Below are positions 42,506-51,599 of a DNA stretch of 64,000 nucleotides, piece after piece. Position 1 is the stretch's first letter, and each line of letters begins with the position of its first letter. This stretch comes from an uncultured Kiritimatiellota bacterium (GTDB lineage Bacteria > Verrucomicrobiota > Kiritimatiellia > RFP12 > UBA1067), in NCBI GenBank assembly GCA_934643865.1, contig CAKUCX010000001.1:55177-119176 (forward strand), given 5' to 3'. A program made the translations under genes and the position numbers. The notes under the pieces were generated by a model that saw only the letters and a list, made by a program, of their open reading frames with translations, was not told the DNA's origin and searched no databases.

Positions 42506-42769
42506 TTAGCGGCGGAGGCCGAGCTTCGCGATGAGGTCCTTGTACTTCGCCTCGTCCTCGCGCTTGAGGTAGTCAAGGAGCTTGCGGCGGTTGTTCACCA
42601 TGCGCAGCAGGCCGTAGCGGCTCGAATGGTCCTGCTTGTTGGCCTTCAGGTGCTGCGTGAGCAGCTGGATCTTCTTCGTGAGCGTGGCAATCTGGACTTC
42701 GGAGGAGCCGGTGTCGCGGTCGTGACGCTGGAACTCGGAACGGACTGCAGCCTTGTCGATCTGACTCAT
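42506..42769 (-). CDS. rpsO: Ribosomal protein S15
   Basis: 87 residues. Binds 16S rRNA in the 30S central domain. DTGSSEVQIATLTKKI, HLKANKQDHSSRYGLL and VNNRRKLLDYLK are the S15 landmarks. The start ATG 42769 has only AAAGTTCGAACAAA before it, without a clear Shine-Dalgarno, which fits a leader controlled by S15 itself as in other bacteria. Leader of about 140 bases. Confidence 0.97.
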   Translation of the reverse strand: MSQIDKAAVRSEFQRHDRDTGSSEVQIATLTKKIQLLTQHLKANKQDHSSRYGLLRMVNNRRKLLDYLKREDEAKYKDLIAKLGLRR

Positions 42770-42915
42770 TTTGTTCGAACTTTCTTGGTTGTTTTAACGC
42801 CTGGAACCATCCGACGCTACCCGGTGCGCGCGTGCGCAAGCTCGAACATCCGCAGAGGCTGGCGGACGCCCGCAACGGGGAGAAGTCTCCTAAGACGGTC
42901 GCAGGAATGGGTGAA

Positions 42916-42921
42916 AGTTTA
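42916..42921 (-). promoter_or_regulatory. -10 box of rpsO-pnp
   Basis: TAAACT in TTTGATAAACT (TG one base before: extended -10) on the minus strand. The 140-base leader downstream is a candidate for S15 autoregulation. Confidence 0.4.
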
Positions 42922-42975
42922 TCAAACGGGCGGAGCGAAGTCAAGGGCCCTGCGCCCCTCCCACGCCCCGCCGCC

Positions 42976-45900
42976 CTACCAGCGGTAGTAGCGGTAGGGG
43001 TCGTCCTCGGCGACGGGGACGTCGCCGTAGCGCACCGAGAGGGCGGTCGAGACGAAGCCGAGGTTGCCCATGAGCCGCGCGAGCATCGCGTTCGCGCGGC
43101 GCTTCGTCGTGCGCAGGTAGGGCTTCGCGTCCGCGTCGATCGTCCACGGCGGCGTCTGCCAGAAGACGAGCACGCCCTTCCCGTGCCGCACGACGCGCAG
43201 GGCCTCGTTGCCGTCCGCCGCCGGCTCGGTGAACGCCGTGAAGGCGAGCGCGCCGTGCCAGGCCCAGTCGCCGTTCGAGAGGCCGTTCAGTTCCGGCGGC
43301 AGCTTCTCGATGCGGGAGGCGTAGCAGCCGTTCGTCGGGGCGGCCGCGAGCTTCACGGGGCTCCACTGGGCGATCTCCTCGGCGGTGAGCCCGAGGAGGA
43401 GCGCGCGCCCGCCCTTCGCGATCTGCGCGTCGAAGTCCGCCGGCTTCACCGCGCCCGACGAGACGAGGTAGCAGCCGCTCTCGCGGTCGTCCGGGTCCTG
43501 CTTGATCGGAATCTGGTACGCGAGCCCCGCGAGCCACGCGCGCTGGCCGAGGGCGCGCGGCCACTTCGGCCACGTGACGGGATCGGCGAGGCGCGCGACG
43601 AGCGCGTGTACAAGGTCGTCCGCCACGGGATCGGCCACCGTGCGCGCCGTGACGTCGAGCTGGCAGAACGTGATGCGCCCGCGCTCGACCATCCAGTCGA
43701 GGAGCGGCGCGTACTGGAGGTCGAACGCGCCGTCCACGAGGGCACGCCAGTCGCCGACGGACGGCTTTTCGGGGAGGACGCTCGCGAGGCTGCCCCGGTT
43801 CCCGCAGCGCCACACGCGCGTGTTGTCGAACCCGGCCCAGCGCTCACGCGGGTAGCCCGTCTCGATCTCGGCGAGGTTCTGCAGGTGCGTGGGGATGAGC
43901 GTCGCCGCGCCGTTCCAGTCGCGCAGCTTCGCGCCCGTCAGCGCGAGCCGGGGTTCCGGGTAGCGCGCGAAGGCGTTGCGCAGGCCGTAGTTCTGCGCGC
44001 GGAAGCCGATGGACTCCAGCGTTTCCTTGTCCTGCTCGAAAATGAGCACGCGGCCGCGGCGGCGCGCGGCGGGGACGACGACGTCGTTGAAGAGGGTCCG
44101 CGTGAGCGCGCCGCGCCCGACGACGAGCCGCGCCGCGTCCGGGAGGGCCGTCCGCCCGTCCGTCCGCCCGTAGGCGATGCCGAGGCGGTCGAACGCCTTC
44201 GCCGTCAGCCCCACGGGGTCGCAGAGGAGGAGGTTCTCGACGCGCGCCGTCTTCGCGGGCGCGTATGTCTCCAGGGCGAAGGCGTCGCGCTGCACGGCGC
44301 CGCCCGCGAACGTGAAGGCGGCCTTCAGCTCCCAGGCGCCCGCCTTCTGCGGCAGCGTGCAGGCGAGCGGCACGTCGACGCGCCCGCCCGCCGGGACGCG
44401 CGCCGTCCCCGCGCGCGTCGTCTCCGCGAGCGTCCACGTCCAGGCGACCTCCTGCTCGACGCGCCGGTCGTTCAGGATGACGAGCGTCTTCCGCAGCTCC
44501 TCGCCCGGACGGTAGTGGTGGCGTTTGTCGGTGAAGACGCCCGCACCGCCGATGAACGCGCAGTCCTCGCGGTTCCAGCGGTAGAGGACGTCGCCGACCT
44601 TCGTGCGCGCGAAGTCCGCCTCCGCGCCCGTGCCGACGTCCCATTCGCCGTCCGGGAACCAGTCGGGCACGACGCCCGGGGCCTTGAGCTTCTCCCAGCG
44701 CGCCGGGTTCGGCCGCGCGGACGCCGGGCGGACGCGCGTGTGGAACGCCCCCTGGTCCCACGGCAGCATCGCCGAGATGCCCCAGGCGCGGTGGCTGCGC
44801 CAGTTGTCGTCCATGTAGAGGGCCTGCACGCCGTGGTAGTTGTTCGTGAGCCCCCTGATCGGCGCGTTGAGGTGCCCCCAGAACATCGGCTTGCCCTGCG
44901 CCCACAGCGCCTCCTCGCGGGCGAGCGCGCGCACGGCCTCCGGCGTCGCGCCCTCGTAGGCGGCGTCGCCCCGGAAGGCCGCCGCGAACTCGCTCGCCCA
45001 CAGGCTCTGGTAGCCCGCCTTGCGCCAGATGAAGAGCGGGCCGCGGTAGCTCGACCAGCTGGAGATGTGCGGCATGCCCCACTCCACGAAGAAGAGCGGC
45101 TTCACGCCCTGTGCGCTCCAGTGCTCCAGCCAGTCGCTCCGCTCCTGCACGGGCGACCAGTTGAGGTAGATGTTCACGGTGTGGAAGTCGTCGAGGTTGC
45201 CCGACTCGTGGTGGTAGATCGGGCGCGTCGCGTCGAGCGACCGCGCGATTGCCGCCGCGATCTTCGCCTGGCTGCGGTTGCGGAACCGGTGCGTCGCGTC
45301 CTCCTTCAGCTCGTAGCGCCCGTCGATCCGCAGCGGGTTCATGTCCCCGCAGTACCCCGTTGCGTTGTGGTTCATCGCGTAGGTGACGACGCTCGGGTGG
45401 TTCCGCGCGCGGCGGATGCACCACCGGGCGCGGGCGCGGTAGCGCGCGGCCACCTCGGGCCTGTCGAGCTGCACGCCGAAGTCGCGGATGTGGGGAAGCG
45501 AGAAGGAGAAGAGCATCCCCTCCTCGTCGCACGCCTCCAGGAGGCCGTCCATGTAGCTCACCGTGCCGGGGGCGAAGTCGTAGTTGCCCGCGATGATGTA
45601 GTTGAAGCCCTCGGCCTTCAGGCGGCGGCAGAGCGCGCGGCACGTCTCCTTCGCCGCGAGCGCCGTCGAGCCGTTCATGTTGCGGTTGTAGAGCGCGCGC
45701 AGGTGGATCGTCGTGCCGTTGAGGCGCAGGTCGCGCCCGACGGCGCGGATGTCGCGGAAGCCGAAGCGGAACGGCAGGGCCGCGTCGAGCGGCGTCCCCG
45801 CCGCGTCGCGCAGCTCGAGCGCGCAGGTCAGCAGGTTGCCGGGCGTGTGGACGTCCCACTTCGGCGCGTCCGCCCAGTCGGCCGTGAAGGCGAGCCGCCC

Positions 45901-47118
45901 GTCGGCGTCGGGACGGAGGCGCGCGCCCTCGAACGTCCGCGCCCCCACGCGCGCGACGAGCGTGTAGAGGGCGTTCGTCGCCACCCCCTCGCACTCGGCC
46001 ACGAACGTGGCGCGTCCGCCGGCCACGTCGCATGCGACGGTGCCGTCGGCGATGCGCGCCGTCTTCGGGAAGGCGTCGAGGTAGACGTCGCCCGTCACGC
46101 CCCGGAACTTCACGGTGTTCTTCCGCTCGACGGCGCGGTCCGGCGCGCTGAACTCCAGCGTTTTCGGGTCGAGCGGGTAGGCCGTCACGTGGAGGGCGAG
46201 CGTCTGCCGCGCGCCGGGCTTCACGAAGGGCGTGATGTCCGCCTCGCCGCCGGGGAAGACGACGGTCGCCGCCGCCTGCCCGTCCACGTAGACGGCCGCG
46301 CGCGTGTTGAGCGTCGTGAACGTGACGACGACGCGCCGCCCCGCCGTCTCGCGCGGCATCGTGAAGGTGCGGCCGTACCACGCCGCCTCGCTGAAGTCCG
46401 GCTTCACGCCGTGGTCCTCGAACCAGTCCGAGAGGACGACCTCCTGGCCCGTCGCCCAGCTGGCGCCGAGCATGCCGGGGATCTTGCCCCAGCCCCAGTT
46501 GTCGTCCGCGCCCGGCACGGCGTCCGGCACGTCGTTCGTGAGGACGGGGCGCAGCTGCCAGAGGCCGTTCAGCGACCAGCGCGCGCGCGTGGGCGTCGTG
46601 GCGCGCCAGGCGTCGTCGAGCGAGCCGGGGTCGGGCGGCGCGCCGGCGGGAAGCGGCGCGTTGCAGGGCCGCGCCACGCGGTTGCGCTTGACGGCGAGCG
46701 TGAGCGGGCCCACCTCCACCGTGCCGGACGTGCCGAAGTTGTGCGGGCCGATCCGGAGCGTCGCCGCGCCCTCGGGGATCGGGAAGTCGCGCACGCAGTC
46801 CGTCCAGCCGCACGTCCCCTCGAAGCCGAAGACGTTCGGCCACGGCCCCACCCGCTTCCCCGTCTTGTCGTGGAAGCTCATCGGGATGCGTCCGTTCATC
46901 CAGCCCTCGCGCCCGCGCACGAGGTCCGTCGTCTTCATGCGCGTGCGCAGCGTCAGGACGCCCCACTCGGGCTGGAGCGCAACCGTGTAGCCCCTGCCCT
47001 TCCCGGGGCCGAACGCCTGCGTCTGCGCCCCCGTGTCGAGAACCACCTGCGCGCCGGCGGCGCAGACGAGGGCCAGCGCCCAGCCGACGAGAATCCCGGT
47101 CTTCATCTTCGTTTTCAT
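42976..47118 (-). CDS. Large exported GH2-type glycoside hydrolase
   Basis: 1380 residues. Signal peptide 1-23 (MKTKMKTGILVGWALALVCAAGA pattern). Sugar-binding and immunoglobulin-like GH2 domains precede a TIM barrel with RNHPSVVTYAMNHNATGY and PLFFVEWGMPHISSW. The barrel nucleophile glutamate seems present (VEWG), but the acid/base position, usually G-N-E-S after RNHPSV, reads N-H-N-A. A C-terminal half of about 500 residues adds beta-domains and a glutamine-amidotransferase-like fold (LLLCDPVGLTAKAFDRLG pattern). ATG 47118 chosen for GGAG nine bases upstream. Likely a surface or periplasmic polysaccharide enzyme, possibly with altered chemistry. Confidence 0.7.
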   Translation of the reverse strand: MKTKMKTGILVGWALALVCAAGAQVVLDTGAQTQAFGPGKGRGYTVALQPEWGVLTLRTRMKTTDLVRGREGWMNGRIPMSFHDKTGKRVGPWPNVFGFEGTCGWTDCVRDFPIPEGAATLRIGPHNFGTSGTVEVGPLTLAVKRNRVARPCNAPLPAGAPPDPGSLDDAWRATTPTRARWSLNGLWQLRPVLTNDVPDAVPGADDNWGWGKIPGMLGASWATGQEVVLSDWFEDHGVKPDFSEAAWYGRTFTMPRETAGRRVVVTFTTLNTRAAVYVDGQAAATVVFPGGEADITPFVKPGARQTLALHVTAYPLDPKTLEFSAPDRAVERKNTVKFRGVTGDVYLDAFPKTARIADGTVACDVAGGRATFVAECEGVATNALYTLVARVGARTFEGARLRPDADGRLAFTADWADAPKWDVHTPGNLLTCALELRDAAGTPLDAALPFRFGFRDIRAVGRDLRLNGTTIHLRALYNRNMNGSTALAAKETCRALCRRLKAEGFNYIIAGNYDFAPGTVSYMDGLLEACDEEGMLFSFSLPHIRDFGVQLDRPEVAARYRARARWCIRRARNHPSVVTYAMNHNATGYCGDMNPLRIDGRYELKEDATHRFRNRSQAKIAAAIARSLDATRPIYHHESGNLDDFHTVNIYLNWSPVQERSDWLEHWSAQGVKPLFFVEWGMPHISSWSSYRGPLFIWRKAGYQSLWASEFAAAFRGDAAYEGATPEAVRALAREEALWAQGKPMFWGHLNAPIRGLTNNYHGVQALYMDDNWRSHRAWGISAMLPWDQGAFHTRVRPASARPNPARWEKLKAPGVVPDWFPDGEWDVGTGAEADFARTKVGDVLYRWNREDCAFIGGAGVFTDKRHHYRPGEELRKTLVILNDRRVEQEVAWTWTLAETTRAGTARVPAGGRVDVPLACTLPQKAGAWELKAAFTFAGGAVQRDAFALETYAPAKTARVENLLLCDPVGLTAKAFDRLGIAYGRTDGRTALPDAARLVVGRGALTRTLFNDVVVPAARRRGRVLIFEQDKETLESIGFRAQNYGLRNAFARYPEPRLALTGAKLRDWNGAATLIPTHLQNLAEIETGYPRERWAGFDNTRVWRCGNRGSLASVLPEKPSVGDWRALVDGAFDLQYAPLLDWMVERGRITFCQLDVTARTVADPVADDLVHALVARLADPVTWPKWPRALGQRAWLAGLAYQIPIKQDPDDRESGCYLVSSGAVKPADFDAQIAKGGRALLLGLTAEEIAQWSPVKLAAAPTNGCYASRIEKLPPELNGLSNGDWAWHGALAFTAFTEPAADGNEALRVVRHGKGVLVFWQTPPWTIDADAKPYLRTTKRRANAMLARLMGNLGFVSTALSVRYGDVPVAEDDPYRYYRW

Positions 47119-47211
47119 CTTTCGATCTCCATTTCCGTTCCCCTCCGTGCCTTTCATCCTACGTTTCCTTTGCGGCCCGTTCGTTTCGCGCATTTCCGTG
47201 GCAGTGCCCCT

Positions 47212-47231
47212 GCCGACAGGATCTTGTCGGC
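47212..47231 (-). terminator. Hairpin downstream of the AAA-ATPase gene
   Basis: GCCGACA / TGTCGGC, a perfect 7-bp stem with a 6-base loop, 14 bases past the stop codon. No T-run. Confidence 0.4.
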
Positions 47232-47244
47232 GTGGCGGCGCCCG

Positions 47245-48804
47245 TCAAACCTCCTCGATGGCCGCGTCGACGACCGTGCGTTTCTCCTTCGAGAACGCGA
47301 GGCCGATGAGCGTGAGCGTCTTGCCGTTGCCCGCGAAGCGGTCGGCGTAATGGTTCGCCTTGATCTGCGCGATCGCCGCTGCCGCCGACGCGCCGAGCTT
47401 GAACTCGACCACGTAGCCATGCTCCGGCGTCTCAAGCGTCATGTCGATCCGCCCCTCGTTCGTCTTCACCTCCGCCTCCGCCGCGACGCCGATCATCTTC
47501 AGGATCACGTACACGATCGCCTGCCACATCTGCTCGTTCTGCCGGTCCGTGAGGTCGTAGGGGATGTTCGCGAAGAGCCGCTTCAGCGCCGCGACGAACC
47601 GCTCCGGCTCGCCGGCGTAGAGCGCATCCACCGCGTCGGCCTGGATGTCGTTCGCGCGGTTCTGCTCCTGCCCCGTGTAGGCCGGCACGACCTGCCGGAG
47701 GAACGAGTTCTCCACCTCCAGATTCGGGAAGTCGAGCGCGTAGCGCCGCGTCGTCCCGCGCTGCTGGAAGCCCGTGATCGTGAGGTAGCCCGTCTGGAAG
47801 AGGAGCGTCGTGAAGTCCGCCCGGTCCGGCTCGTAGGTGCCGAGCACCGACTCGTCCACGTCCACCTTCGCGAAGTTGAGCGGCCGGCGCTTCAGCGCGT
47901 CCATCAGGAACGTCGTCATCGCCGTCGTCGACCAGTAGTTGCGCAGCTCCGTCGACTTCAGGCAGCAGCCGAGCGAGACCGGGTTGATCACCTGCTCGGC
48001 CTTCGGGTGAAACAGGTAGCCGTCGTACCAGCGCTTGATCTCGTCGAGCCCCTGCGCGCGCGTGAGGCCGTTCGCCTCCGCGAAGCGGTGGAGGAGCCCC
48101 GGCAGGTTCTTCACGACCTCCTCGGGCGTGTAGCCGAAGAGCGTCGCGCAGCTCCGCTCCATCGTCATGTCGTTGAGATTGTTGAGGTCGGAGAAGATGG
48201 AGACCTTCGAGAACTTGCTGATGCCGGTGAGGAACGTGAAGCGCTGCCGCCCCTCCAGCGTCTTGACGACGGAGTAGAACGCCTTGAGCGCGTTGCGGAA
48301 CGGGATCACCTCCGGCGTGTTGAGGTTCTTCAGGAGCGGCTTGTCGTACTCGTCCACGAGGAGGACCATCTGCCCGTCGGGCGACTGGTCCGCGAGGTCG
48401 TTGACGAGGTTGCGGAAGGTGTCCGGCGCCGTCTCGCCCCGCCGCAGCGCGACGCCGTTGCGCTTCGCCTCGTCGGCGAGGATGTTCGTGAAGAGCCCCT
48501 CCAGTCCCTCGGCGCGGTCGGGCTGGACGCTCCCGAGGTCGAGCCGCAGGACGGGCCACGTCTTCGACCAGTCCCAGAGCGGCTCGATGAAGAGCCCCTT
48601 GAAGAGGTCGCGCCGCCCCTCGAAGAGCGCCTGGAGGACGGACACCGTGAGCGACTTCCCGAACCGGCGCGGCCGCGCGATGAAGAACTGCTTGCCGATC
48701 GACAGGTTGACGAGCGGCCAGAGCCGGTCGGTCTTGTCGATGTAGGTGAAGCCATATCGGACAAGGTTGTCGAACGTGTAGATGTCTGTCGCGAGCTTTT
48801 CCAT
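47245..48804 (-). CDS. AAA-ATPase-like protein with PD-(D/E)XK nuclease-like tail
   Basis: 519 residues. N-terminal domain of the 'AAA-ATPase_like' family (PF09820): FTYIDKTDRLWPLV and the P-loop-like RPRRFGKSL (44-52), then LLVDEYDKPL (Walker B) and ISKFSKVSIFSDLNNL. C-terminal PD-(D/E)XK_9 domain with GRIDMTLETPEHGYVVEFKLG (D...E-x-K pattern). Families like this are often present in many near-identical copies in gut anaerobes and may be defence or selfish elements; function unproven. A TATAAT box lies seven bases before ATG 48804, so the transcript is predicted leaderless. The open frame upstream of this ATG lacks support. Confidence 0.85.
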   Translation of the reverse strand: MEKLATDIYTFDNLVRYGFTYIDKTDRLWPLVNLSIGKQFFIARPRRFGKSLTVSVLQALFEGRRDLFKGLFIEPLWDWSKTWPVLRLDLGSVQPDRAEGLEGLFTNILADEAKRNGVALRRGETAPDTFRNLVNDLADQSPDGQMVLLVDEYDKPLLKNLNTPEVIPFRNALKAFYSVVKTLEGRQRFTFLTGISKFSKVSIFSDLNNLNDMTMERSCATLFGYTPEEVVKNLPGLLHRFAEANGLTRAQGLDEIKRWYDGYLFHPKAEQVINPVSLGCCLKSTELRNYWSTTAMTTFLMDALKRRPLNFAKVDVDESVLGTYEPDRADFTTLLFQTGYLTITGFQQRGTTRRYALDFPNLEVENSFLRQVVPAYTGQEQNRANDIQADAVDALYAGEPERFVAALKRLFANIPYDLTDRQNEQMWQAIVYVILKMIGVAAEAEVKTNEGRIDMTLETPEHGYVVEFKLGASAAAAIAQIKANHYADRFAGNGKTLTLIGLAFSKEKRTVVDAAIEEV

Positions 48805-48811
48805 GACGCGG

Positions 48812-48817
48812 ATTATA
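48812..48817 (-). promoter_or_regulatory. -10 box of the AAA-ATPase gene, predicted leaderless
   Basis: TATAAT in CATGGTATAATCC (minus strand). Transcription predicted at 48805, one base before the start codon. Confidence 0.6.
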
Positions 48818-48896
48818 CCATGTGCCGCGCCGCTGCGGCAAACGCGATTCCGCCGCAGGACACGCACGCGCCGTTCCTGCCCTTCAAACCTTCACG

Positions 48897-49103
48897 TCAC
48901 GCATCGCTTTTGCGCCGGTTGCAGTCGGCGCAGAGCATCTGGCAGTTCTCCGCCGTCATCTTGCCGCCCTTGGCCCACGGCGTGATGTGGTCGGCCTGCA
49001 TCTGCTCGATCGAGAACTTTTTAAGAAAATCAATCGGGAAATCGCCATAGGCCCCATGCCACCCCGGCGCGGGACACCCCAAACCTCTTTTCGGCAACGA
49101 CAT
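48897..49103 (-). pseudogene. HNH endonuclease, 5'-truncated remnant
   Basis: 68 residues. The C-terminal part is a clear HNH core: ADHITPWAKGGKMTAENCQM and LCADCNRRKS. The zinc-binding CxxC that normally comes just before FSIEQM is absent; instead an AT-richer unrelated stretch (FPIDFLKK) is joined there. So the N-terminal half of the domain is lost. A TATAAT at 49213-49218 could still drive expression. It may be left over from a mobile element or restriction gene. Confidence 0.5.
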
Positions 49104-49239
49104 CCTTCAGACAACGGCGTTTACGGTCTTTTCCACGGAAGTCCAACGCCCATCAAGACCACGGAACGGTGATTGGCTTCCCATGAACAGGGCGTGAAAG
49201 AAAGTTCCGGCGCAATTATAGAAATCGTCAAACGGTAGG

Positions 49240-50205
49240 TCAGGCGCCCGCGAAGAAGCGGTCCAGGATCTTCGCGTACTCGGCGTCCGTCCAGCCCTTC
49301 TCCTCGACGGAGACCCAGCCGTGGTAGCCGATCGCCTCGATGGCGCGCCGCACGCCCTTCCAGTCGATGCTGCCCTCGCCGAGACGCACGAACGCGCCGT
49401 CGCCCGGCATCGTGCGGTCGATTCGGAAGTCCTTGATGTGGAGCTTCACGACCTGCTCGCCGAGCGCCGCAAGCCACTGCTCCACCGGCGCGTAGCGCAC
49501 GTGGTTGCCGAGGTCGAAGTACGCCTTGATCCACGGGCTGCGGAACGAGCGGATGAACGCCGCCGCGAACGCGGGCTGCACCCAGAGGTTGTTCCAGACG
49601 TTCTCGACGCCGAGGATGACGCCCCGCTCCGCCGCGAGCGGCGCCAGTTCGCCGAGCGCGTCCTGCGCGTACTTCGTCGCGTCGTTCTGCGCGGCGACGT
49701 AGGCCGCGAAGCCCCCGTCGGCCGTCGCGCGCGTCAGCGCGAGCGTCCGCGCGTCGAAGGCAAGATCGAACTGCGTGGGCTTCGGCAGGGGGATCCCCCC
49801 GACGCGGCCCGGCACGATCAGCATGACGGGCGCGCCGTAGGCCTGGGCGAGGTCGAGGTTGCGCTTCGCCGTCTCGACCTCCCGCCGCCGCCGCGCCGCG
49901 TCCTTCGCGTTGAACTCGAACCAGCCGCCCATGAACGAGTGGATCGTGAGGCCGCTCGCCTGCGCCAGGCGCAGGCCCGCGCGCGCCTCCGCCACCGTCA
50001 CCGACTTGTCCTGCAGCTCCACGCCGCTGAAGCCCGCCGCGAGCAGCTGCCGGGCGGCCTCTTCCGTGAGACGCGGGCGGATGAGCGCCTTCCTGAGCCG
50101 CGTCCTGAACGGCGCGCGCGCTGCCGGGGCGTCGTGCGCCCGCGCATGGAGGGCGCCCGCCGCGCCGGCTGCGGCACAGGTCCAGAGAAATTCCCTTCGG
50201 TTCAT
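49240..50205 (-). CDS. Tat-exported sugar phosphate isomerase/epimerase-like TIM barrel
   Basis: 321 residues. Starts MNRREFLWTCAAAGAAG, a twin-arginine signal. ATG 50205 is preferred over ATG 50211 because AGGAGG is then seven bases away. The barrel has AP_endonuc_2 features: GFSGVELQD, HSFMGGWFEF, VILGVENVWNN (glutamate ligand), FDLGNHVRY, KLHIKDF and HGWVSVEEKG, which supply the metal-binding E, D, H, E set. Likely acts on a sugar outside the cytoplasm with the Gfo/Idh enzyme next door, as in the 3-keto-glycoside type pathways (inference). Confidence 0.8.
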   Translation of the reverse strand: MNRREFLWTCAAAGAAGALHARAHDAPAARAPFRTRLRKALIRPRLTEEAARQLLAAGFSGVELQDKSVTVAEARAGLRLAQASGLTIHSFMGGWFEFNAKDAARRRREVETAKRNLDLAQAYGAPVMLIVPGRVGGIPLPKPTQFDLAFDARTLALTRATADGGFAAYVAAQNDATKYAQDALGELAPLAAERGVILGVENVWNNLWVQPAFAAAFIRSFRSPWIKAYFDLGNHVRYAPVEQWLAALGEQVVKLHIKDFRIDRTMPGDGAFVRLGEGSIDWKGVRRAIEAIGYHGWVSVEEKGWTDAEYAKILDRFFAGA

Positions 50206-50226
50206 CTTCATGCCTCCTTTCCGGCC

Positions 50227-51549
50227 CTACGCCTTCCCCGGGACGATGCCGAAGCCCTCGCGCGGCAGCGGCACGTCGTCCGTCTCCTCGAACGTCTGCG
50301 CGGTGAATGCGGCGTTCCAGCCGTCGTAGAACTCGGACTTCCCGTTCGTGAGGATGTCCGCCATCTTCACCTGCCGCCCCGAGTAGGCGGCGAGCGTGCC
50401 CATCACGCACGTCGCCGTGGACATCGCGACCTGCTCGCCCTCGTTGACGGGATGGCCCGTGAGCAGCCCCGAGAGGAAGTCCGCATGCTCCATCACAAGC
50501 CCGTTGTCGTCGCGCCCTTCGGCGGCCGCCGCGTCCTCCGCGACCGGCCGGCCGTCGAAGCGCCGGATCCGCCCGCCCACGGAGATCTCGCCCTCACTCC
50601 CCACGAGCCGCGTCCCGAGGGGGTTCGCGCAACCGTTCACGTGGCGGCCCCAGGCCGCGACGTGAAGGCCCTCGCCGTAGTCGTAGTCGATCGCGAGCTC
50701 GTCGTAGATGTTGCCGATCCCGGCGGGGCGGCGCCAGCGCGCGCCCATGCCGAGCGCGCTCACGGGCGTGCGCCCGATGAACCAGTTCGCGAGATCGATC
50801 TCGTGGATCGCCTGCTCGGTGATCTGGTCGCCGCTCATCTCCCAGAAGTGGTACCAGTTGTTCGCGAGGTAGGAGGCGTTCGTGTCGGTCGGGCGGCGCG
50901 GGTGGACCCACATCGCCCCGTGGCAGCGGTAGACGCGCCCCGCGACGATCCGGCCGATCGCGCCGGCGCGGACGGGGCCGATCTGCCTGAGGAAGCGGTT
51001 CGAGTGGCGGTGGAGCGTCCCCGAGAGGATCGAGAGGTTCTTCGCCTTCGCGTCCGCGACCGTCTTGAGGAAGGCGCGGAGGCCGCGCGGGTCGGTTGCG
51101 ACCGGCTTCTCGGCGAAGATGTGACGGCCTGCCGCGACGCAGGCGGCGGCCTGGCGCGCGCGGAAAAGCGGCGGCGTGCAGAGGAGGACGATGTCGCAGT
51201 CTGCCGCGACCACGTCCTTGTAGCCGTTCGCGCCGCCGAAGGCCATCTTCTCGTCGACGCCGTAGCGGCGGCAGACGTCCACCGCGCGCTGCCGGTCGAA
51301 GTCCGCCGCCGCGACGAGCTGCACGCGGCAGCCGAGGCGGCGGGCGGCCTGGGAGATGTCGTGGATCGCGCCGCCGCCGCGCCACGCGCCGTCGACCATC
51401 TGCCCGCAGACGCCTCCGCGCCACTGGCAGCCGCGCCCGCCGCAGCCGACGAGGCCGACCTTGAACACCTTCTTCGCGTCGCCGAGGACGGCGGGCGCGG
51501 CGGCCAGCGCGCCCGCGCCGACCATGAACTGACGTCGTGAGAACTCCAT
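50227..51549 (-). CDS. Tat-exported Gfo/Idh/MocA oxidoreductase
   Basis: 440 residues. Twin-arginine start MEFSRRQFMVGAGALAAAPA, then the NAD(P)-binding fold (VGLVGCGGRGCQW, about 31-43), the family motif AEKPVATD and a C-terminal domain with HEIDLANWFIG. The family oxidises sugars or cyclitols. Export with a nicotinamide cofactor is typical of the Tat-linked members such as glucose-fructose oxidoreductase, where the cofactor is folded in before export. AAAGGAG precedes ATG 51549. Lies between a DUF4091 enzyme and the TIM-barrel isomerase. Confidence 0.85.
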   Translation of the reverse strand: MEFSRRQFMVGAGALAAAPAVLGDAKKVFKVGLVGCGGRGCQWRGGVCGQMVDGAWRGGGAIHDISQAARRLGCRVQLVAAADFDRQRAVDVCRRYGVDEKMAFGGANGYKDVVAADCDIVLLCTPPLFRARQAAACVAAGRHIFAEKPVATDPRGLRAFLKTVADAKAKNLSILSGTLHRHSNRFLRQIGPVRAGAIGRIVAGRVYRCHGAMWVHPRRPTDTNASYLANNWYHFWEMSGDQITEQAIHEIDLANWFIGRTPVSALGMGARWRRPAGIGNIYDELAIDYDYGEGLHVAAWGRHVNGCANPLGTRLVGSEGEISVGGRIRRFDGRPVAEDAAAAEGRDDNGLVMEHADFLSGLLTGHPVNEGEQVAMSTATCVMGTLAAYSGRQVKMADILTNGKSEFYDGWNAAFTAQTFEETDDVPLPREGFGIVPGKA

Positions 51550-51599
51550 GTGTAGGCTCCTTTCCCTTTCGTCTTCGTTGGCGGTCAAGCGCGTGGCGG

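Noticed and set aside
42832..49050. A 2072-codon open frame on the plus strand.
   Set aside because: It is opposite rpsO leader, GH2 and the AAA-ATPase gene. Its translation is an Arg/Val/Glu/His-rich low-information sequence typical of the antisense of GC-rich genes.
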